From assembly GCA_019748195.1 (NCBI GenBank), contig JAIEPW010000029.1:32055-96054 (forward strand): 64,000 nt of DNA. Reading direction: 5' to 3'. The stretch comes from Bryobacteraceae bacterium. GTDB taxonomy: Bacteria; Acidobacteriota; Terriglobia; Bryobacterales; Bryobacteraceae. Shown here piece by piece: positions 46,640 through 54,686 of this stretch (positions are counted from its first letter, which is position 1; each line of letters starts with the position of its first letter). Below the pieces are notes generated by a model that was not told the DNA's origin, did not search any database, and was given only the letters and a program-made list of their open reading frames with translations. Position numbers and translations under genes: made by a program.

Positions 46640-47122
46640 ATGACGGTTTTGTTCGCGCAGTACGGGAGCTTAATCCGGGCGATCGCGCGCGGCTTAGCGC
46701 GGCAATATTCGGCGTCGACCGAAGATCTTGAGCAGGAAGGCTACGCAGCACTGCTGGCGCTAACAGGGAAACTGAGGCCAGAAACGGCGGAAGCATATGT
46801 GCGGGTGCGGGTTCGGGGGGCGATGCTGGACAGCCTGGCTCGGGAGTTGCGGCACCGGCATGAGGGGCTTGGCGGTATAGCGGACGGCAAGCGCGCTCCA
46901 GGGCCGGATCCGGAGGCGGCGGCCGCGGCGGCGGAACAAAGGCAACGGCTAAAAGCGGCTGTGGCGGACCTGCCGCAAAAGCAGCGTGTTGTCGTGGAAC
47001 TAAGGCTGAGGCACGAAATGCGGCAAAGCCAAGTGGGGCGAGAGTTGGGGATCACGCAGCCCGCTGTGTCGCAGATCGAGGGCCGGGCCTTGCGCCGGCT
47101 GCGGGAGGCGCTGGCGAGCTAG
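46640..47122 (+). CDS. Phage-encoded small sigma-70-family factor
   Basis: 160 aa starting at ATG 46640. A short region 2 (IRAIARGLARQYSASTEDLEQEGYAALL) and a region 4 (VADLPQKQRVVVELRLRHEMRQSQVGRELGITQPAVSQIEGRALRRLREAL) are recognisable, joined by an Ala-rich linker and lacking region 3. It should bind core RNA polymerase and may direct late phage transcription. It is divergent from the repressor. Confidence 0.85.
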   Translation: MTVLFAQYGSLIRAIARGLARQYSASTEDLEQEGYAALLALTGKLRPETAEAYVRVRVRGAMLDSLARELRHRHEGLGGIADGKRAPGPDPEAAAAAAEQRQRLKAAVADLPQKQRVVVELRLRHEMRQSQVGRELGITQPAVSQIEGRALRRLREALAS

Positions 47123-47368
47123 AAGCATATGTCGCAAGCGCAATGTGCGCATGTCCCGCCGCTCGCGATCGACCCGGATCGACAGAGCGGGCTTCCCTGA
47201 TGCGAGACCGGTGAGCCTGCACTGCATTCCGGGCAGCCGTCGACCAAGGGGTAGGACTGGGTCAATGGTGCGTCGAAGCCGGCAAATACGTCGTCAGGGT
47301 CCACGTGCGGCAGGGTACCACGGGTGCGGCGTGGTTATGGGGGAAGCCGTTGGTCACGATTGGATGGT

Positions 47369-47809
47369 GTGAGCCAAGGAAAGCCCACGGCAGCGGCGGA
47401 GCGGCTGCAGCGGATGCAGGAAGTGGTGGATGAGTTCGGGGTTTTGTACGTCAAGCTGGGTCCGGCGAAAAAGCGCGCGGAGCAGTTGCGCCAGGAGATT
47501 CTGAGCTGGGTGGCAAGAGAGCCGGCCGGGAGCGAGGTTCGGTTCGCGGGGCAGACACACGTGGTGACGGTGTCGGCGCGGTCCAACGAGCGCAGCGTAG
47601 AGGTGAAGCGGCTGTACAAGTTGATTGGTTTGAGGCGGCTGCTGGAGATCTGCCAGGTGACTCTGGGCAAGATCGAGTTTCTGAGCCGGGAGCAGCAGAG
47701 GCAAGTGGTGGAGGAGCGGAATTGCGCGGGACCGCGGACGGTGACGGCAACGCCGCGGTTTGAGCCGGAGCAGGCGAAGCTGCCGGCGGGAAAGGACGAA
47801 TTCGAATGA
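47369..47809 (+). CDS. Hypothetical phage protein
   Basis: 146 aa starting at GTG 47369. Helical N-terminus (ERLQRMQEVVDEFGVLYVKLG, AKKRAEQLRQEIL), middle alpha/beta (HVVTVSARSNERSVEVKRLY) and a disordered tail. No family recognised; DNA-binding or Gam-like roles are possible but not shown. Stop overlaps the next start (ATGA). The 246-base gap before it (47123-47368) holds no clear gene. Confidence 0.65.
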   Translation: MSQGKPTAAAERLQRMQEVVDEFGVLYVKLGPAKKRAEQLRQEILSWVAREPAGSEVRFAGQTHVVTVSARSNERSVEVKRLYKLIGLRRLLEICQVTLGKIEFLSREQQRQVVEERNCAGPRTVTATPRFEPEQAKLPAGKDEFE

Positions 47810-48024
47810 AAGTACTCAAACCGATTGAATTTCTGCTCGAGCAGCAGGTGAAGCACGGGGACAATACCGCGTCCGAGAAGGCGGCGGAGCATCTGGCGAT
47901 GGTGCGCGAAGAGATAGCGCTGCAGCAGCAGAAGCTGGAGGATTTCCGGGAGAACCTGGCGCGATGGCCGCAAGTTGAACCTGAAGGCGGGGAGGCTGAG
48001 GCGGGGGAAAAGGCCCGGCTCTGA
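47806..48024 (+). CDS. Small helical phage protein
   Basis: 72 aa starting at ATG 47806, overlapping the previous stop. A long amphipathic helix (EKAAEHLAMVREEIALQQQKLEDFRENL) suggests a coiled coil. Function unknown. Confidence 0.55.
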   Translation: MKVLKPIEFLLEQQVKHGDNTASEKAAEHLAMVREEIALQQQKLEDFRENLARWPQVEPEGGEAEAGEKARL

Positions 48025-48064
48025 AAAAAGCACGCCGGCCCCGTTAAGAACACGGAGGGCGGCG

Positions 48065-48144
48065 GGTACACTCGTACAGAATTGCGCCACGGTCTCCGTG
48101 GCGGCCCCATCCGTGGAAAGGGCCGGACGCGCTCGAAGGGCGTC
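48065..48144. ncRNA. Cluster of four adjacent hairpins
   Basis: In the 200-base gene gap after the preceding gene: GTAC(ACTC)GTAC at 48065-48076; an 8-bp stem CGCCACGG(TCT)CCGTGGCG at 48084-48102; GGCCC...GGGCC at 48102-48123; GGACGC...GCGTCC at 48124-48144. The last three abut each other and the middle ones share one base. It could be a structured RNA or leader before the gene at 48227. No known family matches; weak for being GC-rich. Confidence 0.4.
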
Positions 48145-48226
48145 CTAAAACCGTCATCCCAGACGGCGCGGCGCAGAAGCGGCGCGAATCCGACTCCCGG
48201 TTACCAAAGGACAGTCGAGGTACATC

Positions 48227-48580
48227 TTGCCAGAGCTGGTGGTGTGCGCTGAGCGGCTGCGGTTGCTGGATGGCGCCGGAGAGCTGGTGTGCTGGGTGAA
48301 CGAGCACGAAGCGCGAAAGCTGATCAAGGAAGGCGTCGCCGGAATTCTGCGGACGAAGCGGAAGGTGCGCGCGCTGGTATTGAAGGCCGGCGGGGGTCGA
48401 ACGGGCGGCGTCACGGAAGAGCGATCCTCGCATGATCTAAGACATCGGGGGCGACAAGCAGGCGCGGCGCACAGCCGGGAGACGAAGCAGAACCCGCGAG
48501 GGGTATGGACGATCGACCGGCTGCCATCGGGGACGCGGCGCATCTTCCTGGCCGTGGTAGAGGACTGCCTGGCGGCATGA
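48227..48580 (+). CDS. Hypothetical phage protein
   Basis: 117 aa from TTG 48227; no ATG is available and the ribosome site (AAAGGACAG) is about 15 bases upstream, so the start is uncertain. Residues 1-50 are well ordered (LRLLDGAGELVCWVNEHEARKLI), the rest is basic and less ordered. Its stop overlaps the sigma-like gene (ATGA). No family recognised. Confidence 0.5.
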   Translation: MPELVVCAERLRLLDGAGELVCWVNEHEARKLIKEGVAGILRTKRKVRALVLKAGGGRTGGVTEERSSHDLRHRGRQAGAAHSRETKQNPRGVWTIDRLPSGTRRIFLAVVEDCLAA

Positions 48581-48849
48581 GGGATCTGATTTCGGAGGAA
48601 GCGAGCCCGCTGGAGCGAGCGGCGAGCGAGGAGGCGGCGCGGCTGCTGCGAGCGGCGATGCGCTCGCTGCCGGACAGACAACGGCATGTGATTGTGCTGG
48701 TTTACGAAGAGGATCGGAGCCTGACGGAGATCGCGGCAGGGTGGCGGGTATCGGTGGCGGCGGTGAGCCAGGCGCACGCGCGGGCGTTGCGGCGATTGCG
48801 GGCGGAGCTAGAGACGGCGGGCGTGGGGCATGTCCACGAGGTTTTATGA
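48577..48849 (+). CDS. Sigma-70 region-4-only protein
   Basis: 90 aa starting at ATG 48577. The core (AMRSLPDRQRHVIVLVYEEDRSLTEIAAGWRVSVAAVSQAHARALRRLRAEL) matches sigma-70 region 4 with its helix-turn-helix, but region 2 is absent. It could be an auxiliary sigma/activator protein that meets the -35 element, or act with the small sigma factor at 46640. Reading the upstream frame from 48505 would add an implausible N-terminus. Confidence 0.75.
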   Translation: MRDLISEEASPLERAASEEAARLLRAAMRSLPDRQRHVIVLVYEEDRSLTEIAAGWRVSVAAVSQAHARALRRLRAELETAGVGHVHEVL

Positions 48850-49063
48850 GGAACGAGCGGTGAAGCGACTGCTGAAGGGTATGGCGCGGTTGATCGGATC
48901 GCCCGCGGCGACGGCGATCGCCAGCGCGGCTTTGAACGCCGCGGTGGAGGCGTTGGCGACGGAGGGGAACGCGGATGCGAGGCACGTGGCGGCGGCTGCC
49001 GCGGCGGGAGCGCTGATCGGGGTGGCCAATCACTTGCGTCAGCCACCGCGCAGGGCGAAGTAG
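48830..49063 (+). CDS. Small Ala-rich phage protein
   Basis: 77 aa starting at ATG 48830, overlapping the previous gene by 20 bases. Two Ala-rich helices (AATAIASAALNAAVEALA and VAAAAAAGALIGVANHL) are mildly hydrophobic; a holin is possible but charge pattern and length do not support it strongly. Unknown function. Confidence 0.5.
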   Translation: MSTRFYEERAVKRLLKGMARLIGSPAATAIASAALNAAVEALATEGNADARHVAAAAAAGALIGVANHLRQPPRRAK

Positions 49064-49068
49064 GGGCG

Positions 49069-49575
49069 ATGGCAAGACTGGCAGAGCAGAGCTTCGAACT
49101 GGTGGCGGTGGAACGCTTGCGATGCCACCCGGCGAACCCACGGAAGGGGGACCTGGCGGCGATCGGGGCGAGCATCCAGGCCAACGGCTTTTATGGCGCG
49201 GTGGTGGCCCAGCGGTCGACGGGCTACGTGCTGGCGGGCAATCACCGGTTGGAGGCGGCGAGGCGCGAAGGCCTGGCGGAGATCCCGGTGGCGTGGCTGG
49301 AGGTGGACGACGCAACGGCGCTGCGAATCCTGGCGGTAGATAACCGGACGAACGATCTGGCCGGGTACGACGAGGCGGCGCTGGCGGAGCTGCTGCAGCA
49401 GATCGAGCGGATGGGGAGCTGGCGGCATCCGGATACGACGAGCGGGCGTATCGGGAGGCGCTGGCCGCGGCTGGGATCGCAACGGAGGCGCCAGGCGAGC
49501 CGGCGGCGGTGGCCGCGTCACGGGCGCAGGAAGTGCGGGAAAAGTGGAAGACGGAGGCCGGGCAACTGTGGCTAA
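49069..49575 (+). CDS. ParB-like nuclease-domain N-terminal half of a frameshifted methylase
   Basis: 168 aa as read. Residues 1-115 are a ParB/sulfiredoxin-like domain ([42 protein letters not shown]) as commonly fused before phage or plasmid methylases. After [18 protein letters not shown] the frame turns Arg-rich and non-protein-like. Inserting one base in the G4 run at 49413-49416 would instead continue to [16 protein letters not shown] and into the methylase at 49509 without a break. A one-base deletion, or frameshifting, splits what is normally one gene. Confidence 0.7.
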   Translation: MARLAEQSFELVAVERLRCHPANPRKGDLAAIGASIQANGFYGAVVAQRSTGYVLAGNHRLEAARREGLAEIPVAWLEVDDATALRILAVDNRTNDLAGYDEAALAELLQQIERMGSWRHPDTTSGRIGRRWPRLGSQRRRQASRRRWPRHGRRKCGKSGRRRPGNCG

Positions 49576-50315
49576 TCCGGAGCGGGCGAAGCGGGCGGGA
49601 GCACCGGCTGCTGTGCGGGGACAGCACCAACGCCGTGGAGATCGCGAAGCTGCTGGAAGGGGCGCGGCCGGCGCTGCTGGCCACCGATCCGCCGTACGGG
49701 GTGCGGTACGACAGCGCGTGGCGCGCGGGAACATCGGGCGGGCAATACGCGTCGGGGACGATCCGGAACGACGACCGGGCGGATTGGAGCGAGGTGTGGG
49801 AGCGGTGGCAGGCGCAGGTGCTTTATGTGTGGCACAGCGGGCTGCACGCGGATGTGGTGAAGCGGGGGATCGAGAAGGCGGGCTTCGAGGTGCGGGCGCA
49901 GATCATCTGGCACAAGACAGCTCCGGTTCTTTCCCGCGGGGCGTACCACTGGCAACACGAGCCGTGCTGGTACGCCGTTCGGCAGGGCGTGAGCGCGAAC
50001 TGGCAGGGAGACCGCAGTCAGACGACGGTGTGGTCCTGCGGCAACGGGAGCGGCGCGGGGCGGACCGGCGATCCAGCGGATGCGTTTCATGGGGAGCACA
50101 TCAGCCAGAAGCCGGTGGAGTTGTTCCGGAGGCCGATCCTGAATCACACGGTGGAAGGTGACCTGGTGGCGGAGCCGTTCGCGGGATCGGGCTCGCAATT
50201 CGTGGCGGCAGAGCAGCTCGGGCGGGTGTGCGCGGGGGTGGAGATCGACCCGGTGCACGTGGCGATGATCCTGGAGCGGATGGCGGAGATGGGTCTGGAA
50301 GCGAGGCTGGCCTGA
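49509..50315 (+). CDS. DNA methylase C-terminal half of the frameshifted ParB-methylase
   Basis: 268 aa as read from GTG 49509. The frame is open back to 49344. Contains TDPPYGVRY (catalytic motif IV, DPPY type, as in N6-adenine enzymes) near residue 58, then EPFAGSGSQ, the AdoMet-binding motif, near the C-terminus. [19 protein letters not shown] fits the typical phage ParB-methylase family. It lacks the usual N-terminus in frame; if translated, it would start internally. Confidence 0.75.
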   Translation: MAASRAQEVREKWKTEAGQLWLIRSGRSGREHRLLCGDSTNAVEIAKLLEGARPALLATDPPYGVRYDSAWRAGTSGGQYASGTIRNDDRADWSEVWERWQAQVLYVWHSGLHADVVKRGIEKAGFEVRAQIIWHKTAPVLSRGAYHWQHEPCWYAVRQGVSANWQGDRSQTTVWSCGNGSGAGRTGDPADAFHGEHISQKPVELFRRPILNHTVEGDLVAEPFAGSGSQFVAAEQLGRVCAGVEIDPVHVAMILERMAEMGLEARLA

Positions 50316-50317
50316 GT

Positions 50318-51283
50318 GTGGGTGGTGATGCCTTCCACGTCGTCAGCCTGTGCGCGGGAATCGGAGGGCTGGACCTGGGGCTCAAGCTGGCTGTGCGAGG
50401 AGCTCGCACGGTCTGTTACGTGGAGAGAGAAATCGCGAACCTCGCGATTTTGGCAGCGCGCATGCGGGGGGGGGGGGCTTGTTCCCTGGATGAGGCTCCT
50501 GTATGGGCGGATCTGCGCACCTTCGACGGCCGCGCGTGGCGTGGCAAAGTTCATTGCGTCGCTGGAGGGTACCCGTGCCAGCCGTTCTCGATCGCGGGGC
50601 GGAAGCGGGGACACAAGGACGAAAGGCACCTGTGGCCGGAGTTCGCGAGGATCATCGGGGAGATCGAGCCGGAGTGGGTGTTCCTGGAGAACGTCGAGCA
50701 CCACGTTCGTGTTGGATTCCGGGAGGCCTGGATGGAGCTACGACGGCTGGGCTACCGGTGCGCGGCGGGAATCTTTAGCGCGGAGGAAGTCGGCGCGCCG
50801 CATCTTCGCAAGCGGCTGTTCGCGCTGGCCCACCGCGAGGGCGGAAGACGGCGAGAGCTGCGGCGGCCACCGCGGCGCGCCGGATTCGCTGACGGGGGCG
50901 ACGCGGCGGTGGCAGACCCCGACGCGGGACCGTTTCCGGAGCCGGGGAGGAAAGCGGCGGGGAGAGGCGGGGCTGGATCGCCAGGCGCGGCGCTGGCCGA
51001 CGCCGGCGGCGAACGACGGCAAGACTCCAGGCGGGAGGCTGACGGCGCGGCGGGCGACGTGCTTGCAAAGCGTGGCGGTCTTGTCTTTCCGCCAGGGCCG
51101 GAAGATATGCGGGGGTGGGCGGCGGCGCTCGCGGCCGAGCCGACAATTGAACCCGCGGTTCGTGGAAGCGCTGATGGGGCTTCCGTTAGGGTGGACCGAC
51201 TACGGGCACTTGGAAACGCGGTGGTACCGGTGGTGGCAGCGCATGCATTCCGGACGCTACGCCGAGCTTTGGGCGCGGGCTGA
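50318..51283 (+). CDS. DNA cytosine-C5 methyltransferase with unusual middle region
   Basis: 321 aa from GTG 50318, three bases after the previous stop. Motif I SLCAGIGGLDLG, motif IV GGYPCQPFSIAG with the nucleophilic Cys, motif VI FLENVEHHV, VIII-like GAPHLRKRLFALA, and motif X DRLRALGNAVVPV. The recognition region (about 185-290) is low-complexity Ala/Gly/Arg/Asp. The +1 frame over the same bases also reads as protein (see findings), so the C-terminal half is ambiguous. Third methylase in the phage. Confidence 0.82.
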   Translation: MGGDAFHVVSLCAGIGGLDLGLKLAVRGARTVCYVEREIANLAILAARMRGGGACSLDEAPVWADLRTFDGRAWRGKVHCVAGGYPCQPFSIAGRKRGHKDERHLWPEFARIIGEIEPEWVFLENVEHHVRVGFREAWMELRRLGYRCAAGIFSAEEVGAPHLRKRLFALAHREGGRRRELRRPPRRAGFADGGDAAVADPDAGPFPEPGRKAAGRGGAGSPGAALADAGGERRQDSRREADGAAGDVLAKRGGLVFPPGPEDMRGWAAALAAEPTIEPAVRGSADGASVRVDRLRALGNAVVPVVAAHAFRTLRRALGAG

Positions 51284-51298
51284 GGAGCAGGGGTAGCG

Positions 51299-52021
51299 TC
51301 AGCGCGGGGCGGGCGGCTCGTCGCCGAGCTCCGGCGGGGTCCGGATGAAGGCGAGGAATTGGCTGCCCATGCTGTTAAGTATCGGCTCGACGCGATTGTC
51401 GTCAGAGTACCTGACGGTCGTGTCAACGGGATCGACGAGCCCTCGTCTTGTGAGGTCCTCCATGATCAGTCCCCAAAACTCCTCCCGGCCGCGCAATTCG
51501 GGATAGGTCTCCTCAAGGAGCTGGCCGAGCGTGACGGTTGTGAAGTCGATTCGAGCGAGGGGGTTCGCACCGACCGCGCTGGGCGCTTCGAAGAACTTCA
51601 GCAGGCGGATGTGAGTGGGCGTGAGGACTTCGACGTATGAGAGAAAAACAGCTTGTAAGTCCTCATCCGGCGCGCGGCCGAGGGCGATGTTGAGCAAGGC
51701 GCTTCTGAGGGCGTCGAGCTTCTCCTTCTGGTGGGTTTGCATGGCGATGCGCGTTGCCTGGAGCACGCCGGACACGAAGTTTTCGTTTTCGGAGAGCGCG
51801 CCGAGGCTGAACGACGCCACCCTGGCATGCAGGGCTTTGAGATCTTCGGCGAGCTGGGCGAACCAGGCATCCCGGCGGCGCGTCAGGGGAGGCGCAATTA
51901 TGGCACCGAAGAGCTCGGCGGCGGGGCCGCCAACGCCGGGAATAGCGGAAAGGGCGGCTTTGAATGCCAGATGGACATGATCTCCAGCGGATCGTTTTGT
52001 GGGCGGGTTGTCATCGGCCAT
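51299..52021 (-). CDS. Unknown cargo-like protein on the opposite strand
   Basis: 240 aa from ATG 52021 (frame open further upstream only as antisense of the terminase gene). The N-terminal part (VHLAFKAALSAIPGVGGPAAELFGAIIAPPLTRRRDAWFAQLAEDLKAL) is a hydrophobic-plus-charged pattern that I associate with proteins of unknown function near prophages. The C-terminal half has winged-helix-like segments (TPTHIRLLKFFE, REEFWGLIMEDLTRRGLVD). It runs against the late genes between methylases and terminase, so it is likely expressed separately in the lysogen: a candidate immunity or defence gene. Confidence 0.65.
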   Translation of the reverse strand: MADDNPPTKRSAGDHVHLAFKAALSAIPGVGGPAAELFGAIIAPPLTRRRDAWFAQLAEDLKALHARVASFSLGALSENENFVSGVLQATRIAMQTHQKEKLDALRSALLNIALGRAPDEDLQAVFLSYVEVLTPTHIRLLKFFEAPSAVGANPLARIDFTTVTLGQLLEETYPELRGREEFWGLIMEDLTRRGLVDPVDTTVRYSDDNRVEPILNSMGSQFLAFIRTPPELGDEPPAPR

Positions 52022-52073
52022 GGGGAAATGATCGCATTCCCGGCGATGCGGGCGGAGTGGGGCTGACGGAAGT

Positions 52074-52685
52074 GTGGCGAAGGAATGGGAGCGGCAGGAA
52101 GGCGAGTCGGGGCGGGCATTTCGGGCGTTCACGCGGTACCGGGACCTGGGACCGGGGCGGAGCCTGAACGCGGCGTACACGGCGTCGCGGGAGGCGAGGG
52201 AGGAGCTGCGGGCTCCGGGGACCTGGTACGAATGGTCGGCCAAGTTCCGGTGGGTGGAGCGGGCGGCGGCGTGGGACGCATTCCTGGACGGGGAGCGGCT
52301 GCAGGCGCGAGCGAAGAGAGAGCGGGAGCTGGAGCAGCGACGGTTCGAGTTCGAGCTGAAGAATCAGGAACGGCTGGAGCGGCGGGTGGAAAAGATGGAG
52401 GCCGTTCTGGACAAGGCGGACGCGGCGCCGATCACGGACGTGTGGCGGGATGAATGCCGGGAAGCCGAGGATGGGACGGCGACGAAGTTCAAGACGCGGG
52501 TGAAGGGCATCAGCTACTCGGGTTATGCGCGGCTGGTGAAGGAAACGAACGCCACGGCGAAGCAGGCGATCACGGGCGTGCGGGACACCGACTCCGAAGG
52601 TGAGGACGCGCCGGCGGCGCCGGCAGCGGCAGCCGGTGAGTTTGTGTGGGTGAAGCCGGAAGGGGAGCCGGGCGGTGAGGCGTGA
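52074..52685 (+). CDS. Phage small terminase-like protein
   Basis: 203 aa starting at GTG 52074. Its N-terminal domain (AFTRYRDLGPGRSLNAAYTAS, WYEWSAKFRWVERAAAWDAFL) recalls a DNA-binding small-terminase fold, followed by a long charged helix (RLQARAKRERELEQRRFEFELKN) and a disordered end. It immediately precedes the large terminase, overlapping it by 11 bases, which supports the role. Confidence 0.7.
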   Translation: MAKEWERQEGESGRAFRAFTRYRDLGPGRSLNAAYTASREAREELRAPGTWYEWSAKFRWVERAAAWDAFLDGERLQARAKRERELEQRRFEFELKNQERLERRVEKMEAVLDKADAAPITDVWRDECREAEDGTATKFKTRVKGISYSGYARLVKETNATAKQAITGVRDTDSEGEDAPAAPAAAAGEFVWVKPEGEPGGEA

Positions 52686-54003
52686 GATCCGGTACGCGCC
52701 GTTCCGGAGCCAACTGCGATTCCACCTGAGCGAATCGCGGATCCGGGGCTTTAGCGGGCCGGTGGGGAGCGGCAAGAGCGCGGCTCTGTGCCACGAGGCG
52801 TTGAAGCTGGCGTATTTGAACGCGGGGCGGGTGGGGCTGATCGGAGCGCCGACGTACCCGATGCTGCGGGACTCGACGCGGTCGGCGTTTTTGAGCGCGC
52901 TGGAGGAAAACGGCGTGCCGCACACGTTTCTGAAGGCTGATAACGCCGTGCGCCTGCAAGAGTGCGGCAGCGAGGTGTTGTTCCGGAGCCTGGAGCAGTA
53001 TGAGCGGCTGCGGGGCACGAACCTGGCGTGGTTCGGGGTAGACGAGCTGACCTATTGCCGCGAGGAGGCCTGGAGCCGGCTGGAAGCGCGGCTGCGCGAT
53101 CCGCGGGCGAAGCGGCTGGGCGGGTTCGCGGTGTGGACGCCGAAGGGATTCGACTGGGTTTGGAAGCGGTTTGTGGGTCCGGATCGAACGCCAGGGTATG
53201 AAGCGGTGCTGGCGTCGCCGGGCGAGAACACGACGCTGGGGGACTACTACGAGCGGTTGAAAGCCTCGTATGACGAGCGGTTTTACCGCCAGGAATGCCT
53301 GGGGGAGTACCTGCCGCAGTTCGCGGGGCAAGCGTATTACTCGTTCGAGCGGAAAGGGAACGTGGGGGCGTGCGAGTTCGACGCGCGTTGGCCGTTGTGC
53401 TGGAGCCTGGACTTCAACATCGATCCGATGTGCGCGGTGATCGCGCAGGTAGTGGACGTAACGCCGCGGGAAGAGGCGCTGCGGGGCAGGCGGAAGCGGC
53501 TGATCCGGGTGCTGGACGAGGTAGTGCTGGGCGACTCGCGGACGGTGGAGGCGGGGCGTGAGTTCCTGAAGCGAATCGAGCCGTTATACGCGCGGGGTCT
53601 GAGCGCGATTGAGGTGTATGGAGACGCGAGCGGGGCGGCGCGGCACACCTCGAGCCTGGAAAGCGATTGGAGGCTGCTGCGGGAGATGACGCGAAGCGAA
53701 CACCGGGCGGTATTCCAGTTCCGTGTGGCTGCGGCGAATCCGAGCGTGCGGGAGCGGGTGACAGCGGTAACGGCGGCGCTGCGGTCGGCGAGTGGAGAGC
53801 GGGCAATTGTGATCGATCCGCGGTGCAAGGAGTTGATCGCGGACCTGGAGCAGGTGGCCTGGAAGCGGGACGCGGCGGGGAACGCGAGGGACGAACTGGA
53901 CAAGTCGGACCGGAGGCGAACGCACATCAGCGATGCGCTGGGGTACCTGGTCTGGAGTGTGACAAGGGCGCAGGGCGGACCGCGTCCGGAGGTGCTGCTA
54001 TGA
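52675..54003 (+). CDS. Terminase large subunit
   Basis: 442 aa from GTG 52675. ATPase part: Walker A GPVGSGKSAAL near residue 30, Walker B LAWFGVDELTY near 120. Nuclease part: WSLDFNIDP near 245, YGDASG near 320 and HISDALGYLVW near 420, the acidic residues of the RNase-H-like domain. It packages DNA into proheads at the portal. Length and motif order are typical. Confidence 0.95.
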   Translation: MRREIRYAPFRSQLRFHLSESRIRGFSGPVGSGKSAALCHEALKLAYLNAGRVGLIGAPTYPMLRDSTRSAFLSALEENGVPHTFLKADNAVRLQECGSEVLFRSLEQYERLRGTNLAWFGVDELTYCREEAWSRLEARLRDPRAKRLGGFAVWTPKGFDWVWKRFVGPDRTPGYEAVLASPGENTTLGDYYERLKASYDERFYRQECLGEYLPQFAGQAYYSFERKGNVGACEFDARWPLCWSLDFNIDPMCAVIAQVVDVTPREEALRGRRKRLIRVLDEVVLGDSRTVEAGREFLKRIEPLYARGLSAIEVYGDASGAARHTSSLESDWRLLREMTRSEHRAVFQFRVAAANPSVRERVTAVTAALRSASGERAIVIDPRCKELIADLEQVAWKRDAAGNARDELDKSDRRRTHISDALGYLVWSVTRAQGGPRPEVLL

Positions 54004-54686
54004 CGGCGGCCGCGACGGCGAGGGTAACGGGGTGGGACCGGCAGGCGTGGCGGGAGGCGATGTTCGCAGAGATGCGCGCTCGGATGGCGAAGCGGGCCGT
54101 GCCGCAGAACGTGGAGCCGAAACGAGCGGAAAAAGCACCGATGGAATCAGCGGTGAAGGAAACGCCGAGGGCGGCGCCGAAGGAGGCGCCGGCGGATGGA
54201 CGGGCTTCCGCGGTGTCGCATCCGAGCGCGCTGGCGCTGGCGAAGCCGGACTGCGTGAAGTGCATGGGCAGGGGCGTGCGGGTGTCGGCCGCCCCGATGG
54301 CTTATTGCGGTTGCGTTTACCGGTGCGTGTTCCGGATGTGCGTGGGGAAGTACCGGGAGCTGCAGTCCAGCGAGAAGTGGGTGAGCCAGGTGTGCCTGGA
54401 TGGACAGCGGCGGACGCGGAAGAAGTGGGGCTGGGGGCGTCCTCACGAGGAGTTCTGCGCGGATCTCTATCTGATTTCGCGGCGGCGTTTGTCGAAGTGG
54501 GAGTGGCGGCTCTTCGAGCAGTTCCATTTGGGCGAGGCGACGTGGCGGCAACTTTGCGGGAGCTTAAACGTGGATCGCGGGAAGTTCTTTCATGCGGTGT
54601 ACCGGGTGGAGGAGCGGTTGGGGCGGGCGTACTGGGAAACGAAGCCCTATAGCCTTTATCCGATCTCTGAGTATTTTGGGCGTTGA
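54000..54686 (+). CDS. Phage protein with zinc-binding Cys and C-terminal HTH
   Basis: 228 aa starting at ATG 54000, overlapping the terminase stop (ATGA). CVKCMGRGV and CGCVYRCVFRMC form a zinc-binding centre; C-terminal helices (LFEQFHLGEATWRQLCGSLNVDRGKFFHAVYRVEERLGRAY) resemble a sigma-region-4-type HTH. Possibly a late regulator. Unlike the core head genes around it. Confidence 0.65.
   Translation: MTAAATARVTGWDRQAWREAMFAEMRARMAKRAVPQNVEPKRAEKAPMESAVKETPRAAPKEAPADGRASAVSHPSALALAKPDCVKCMGRGVRVSAAPMAYCGCVYRCVFRMCVGKYRELQSSEKWVSQVCLDGQRRTRKKWGWGRPHEEFCADLYLISRRRLSKWEWRLFEQFHLGEATWRQLCGSLNVDRGKFFHAVYRVEERLGRAYWETKPYSLYPISEYFGR

Noticed and set aside
47119..47304. Minus-strand 61-residue Cys-containing frame in the gap after the sigma gene
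   Set aside because: Protein-like composition but only a GTG start without a ribosome site, antisense to the end of the sigma gene; too weak to call.
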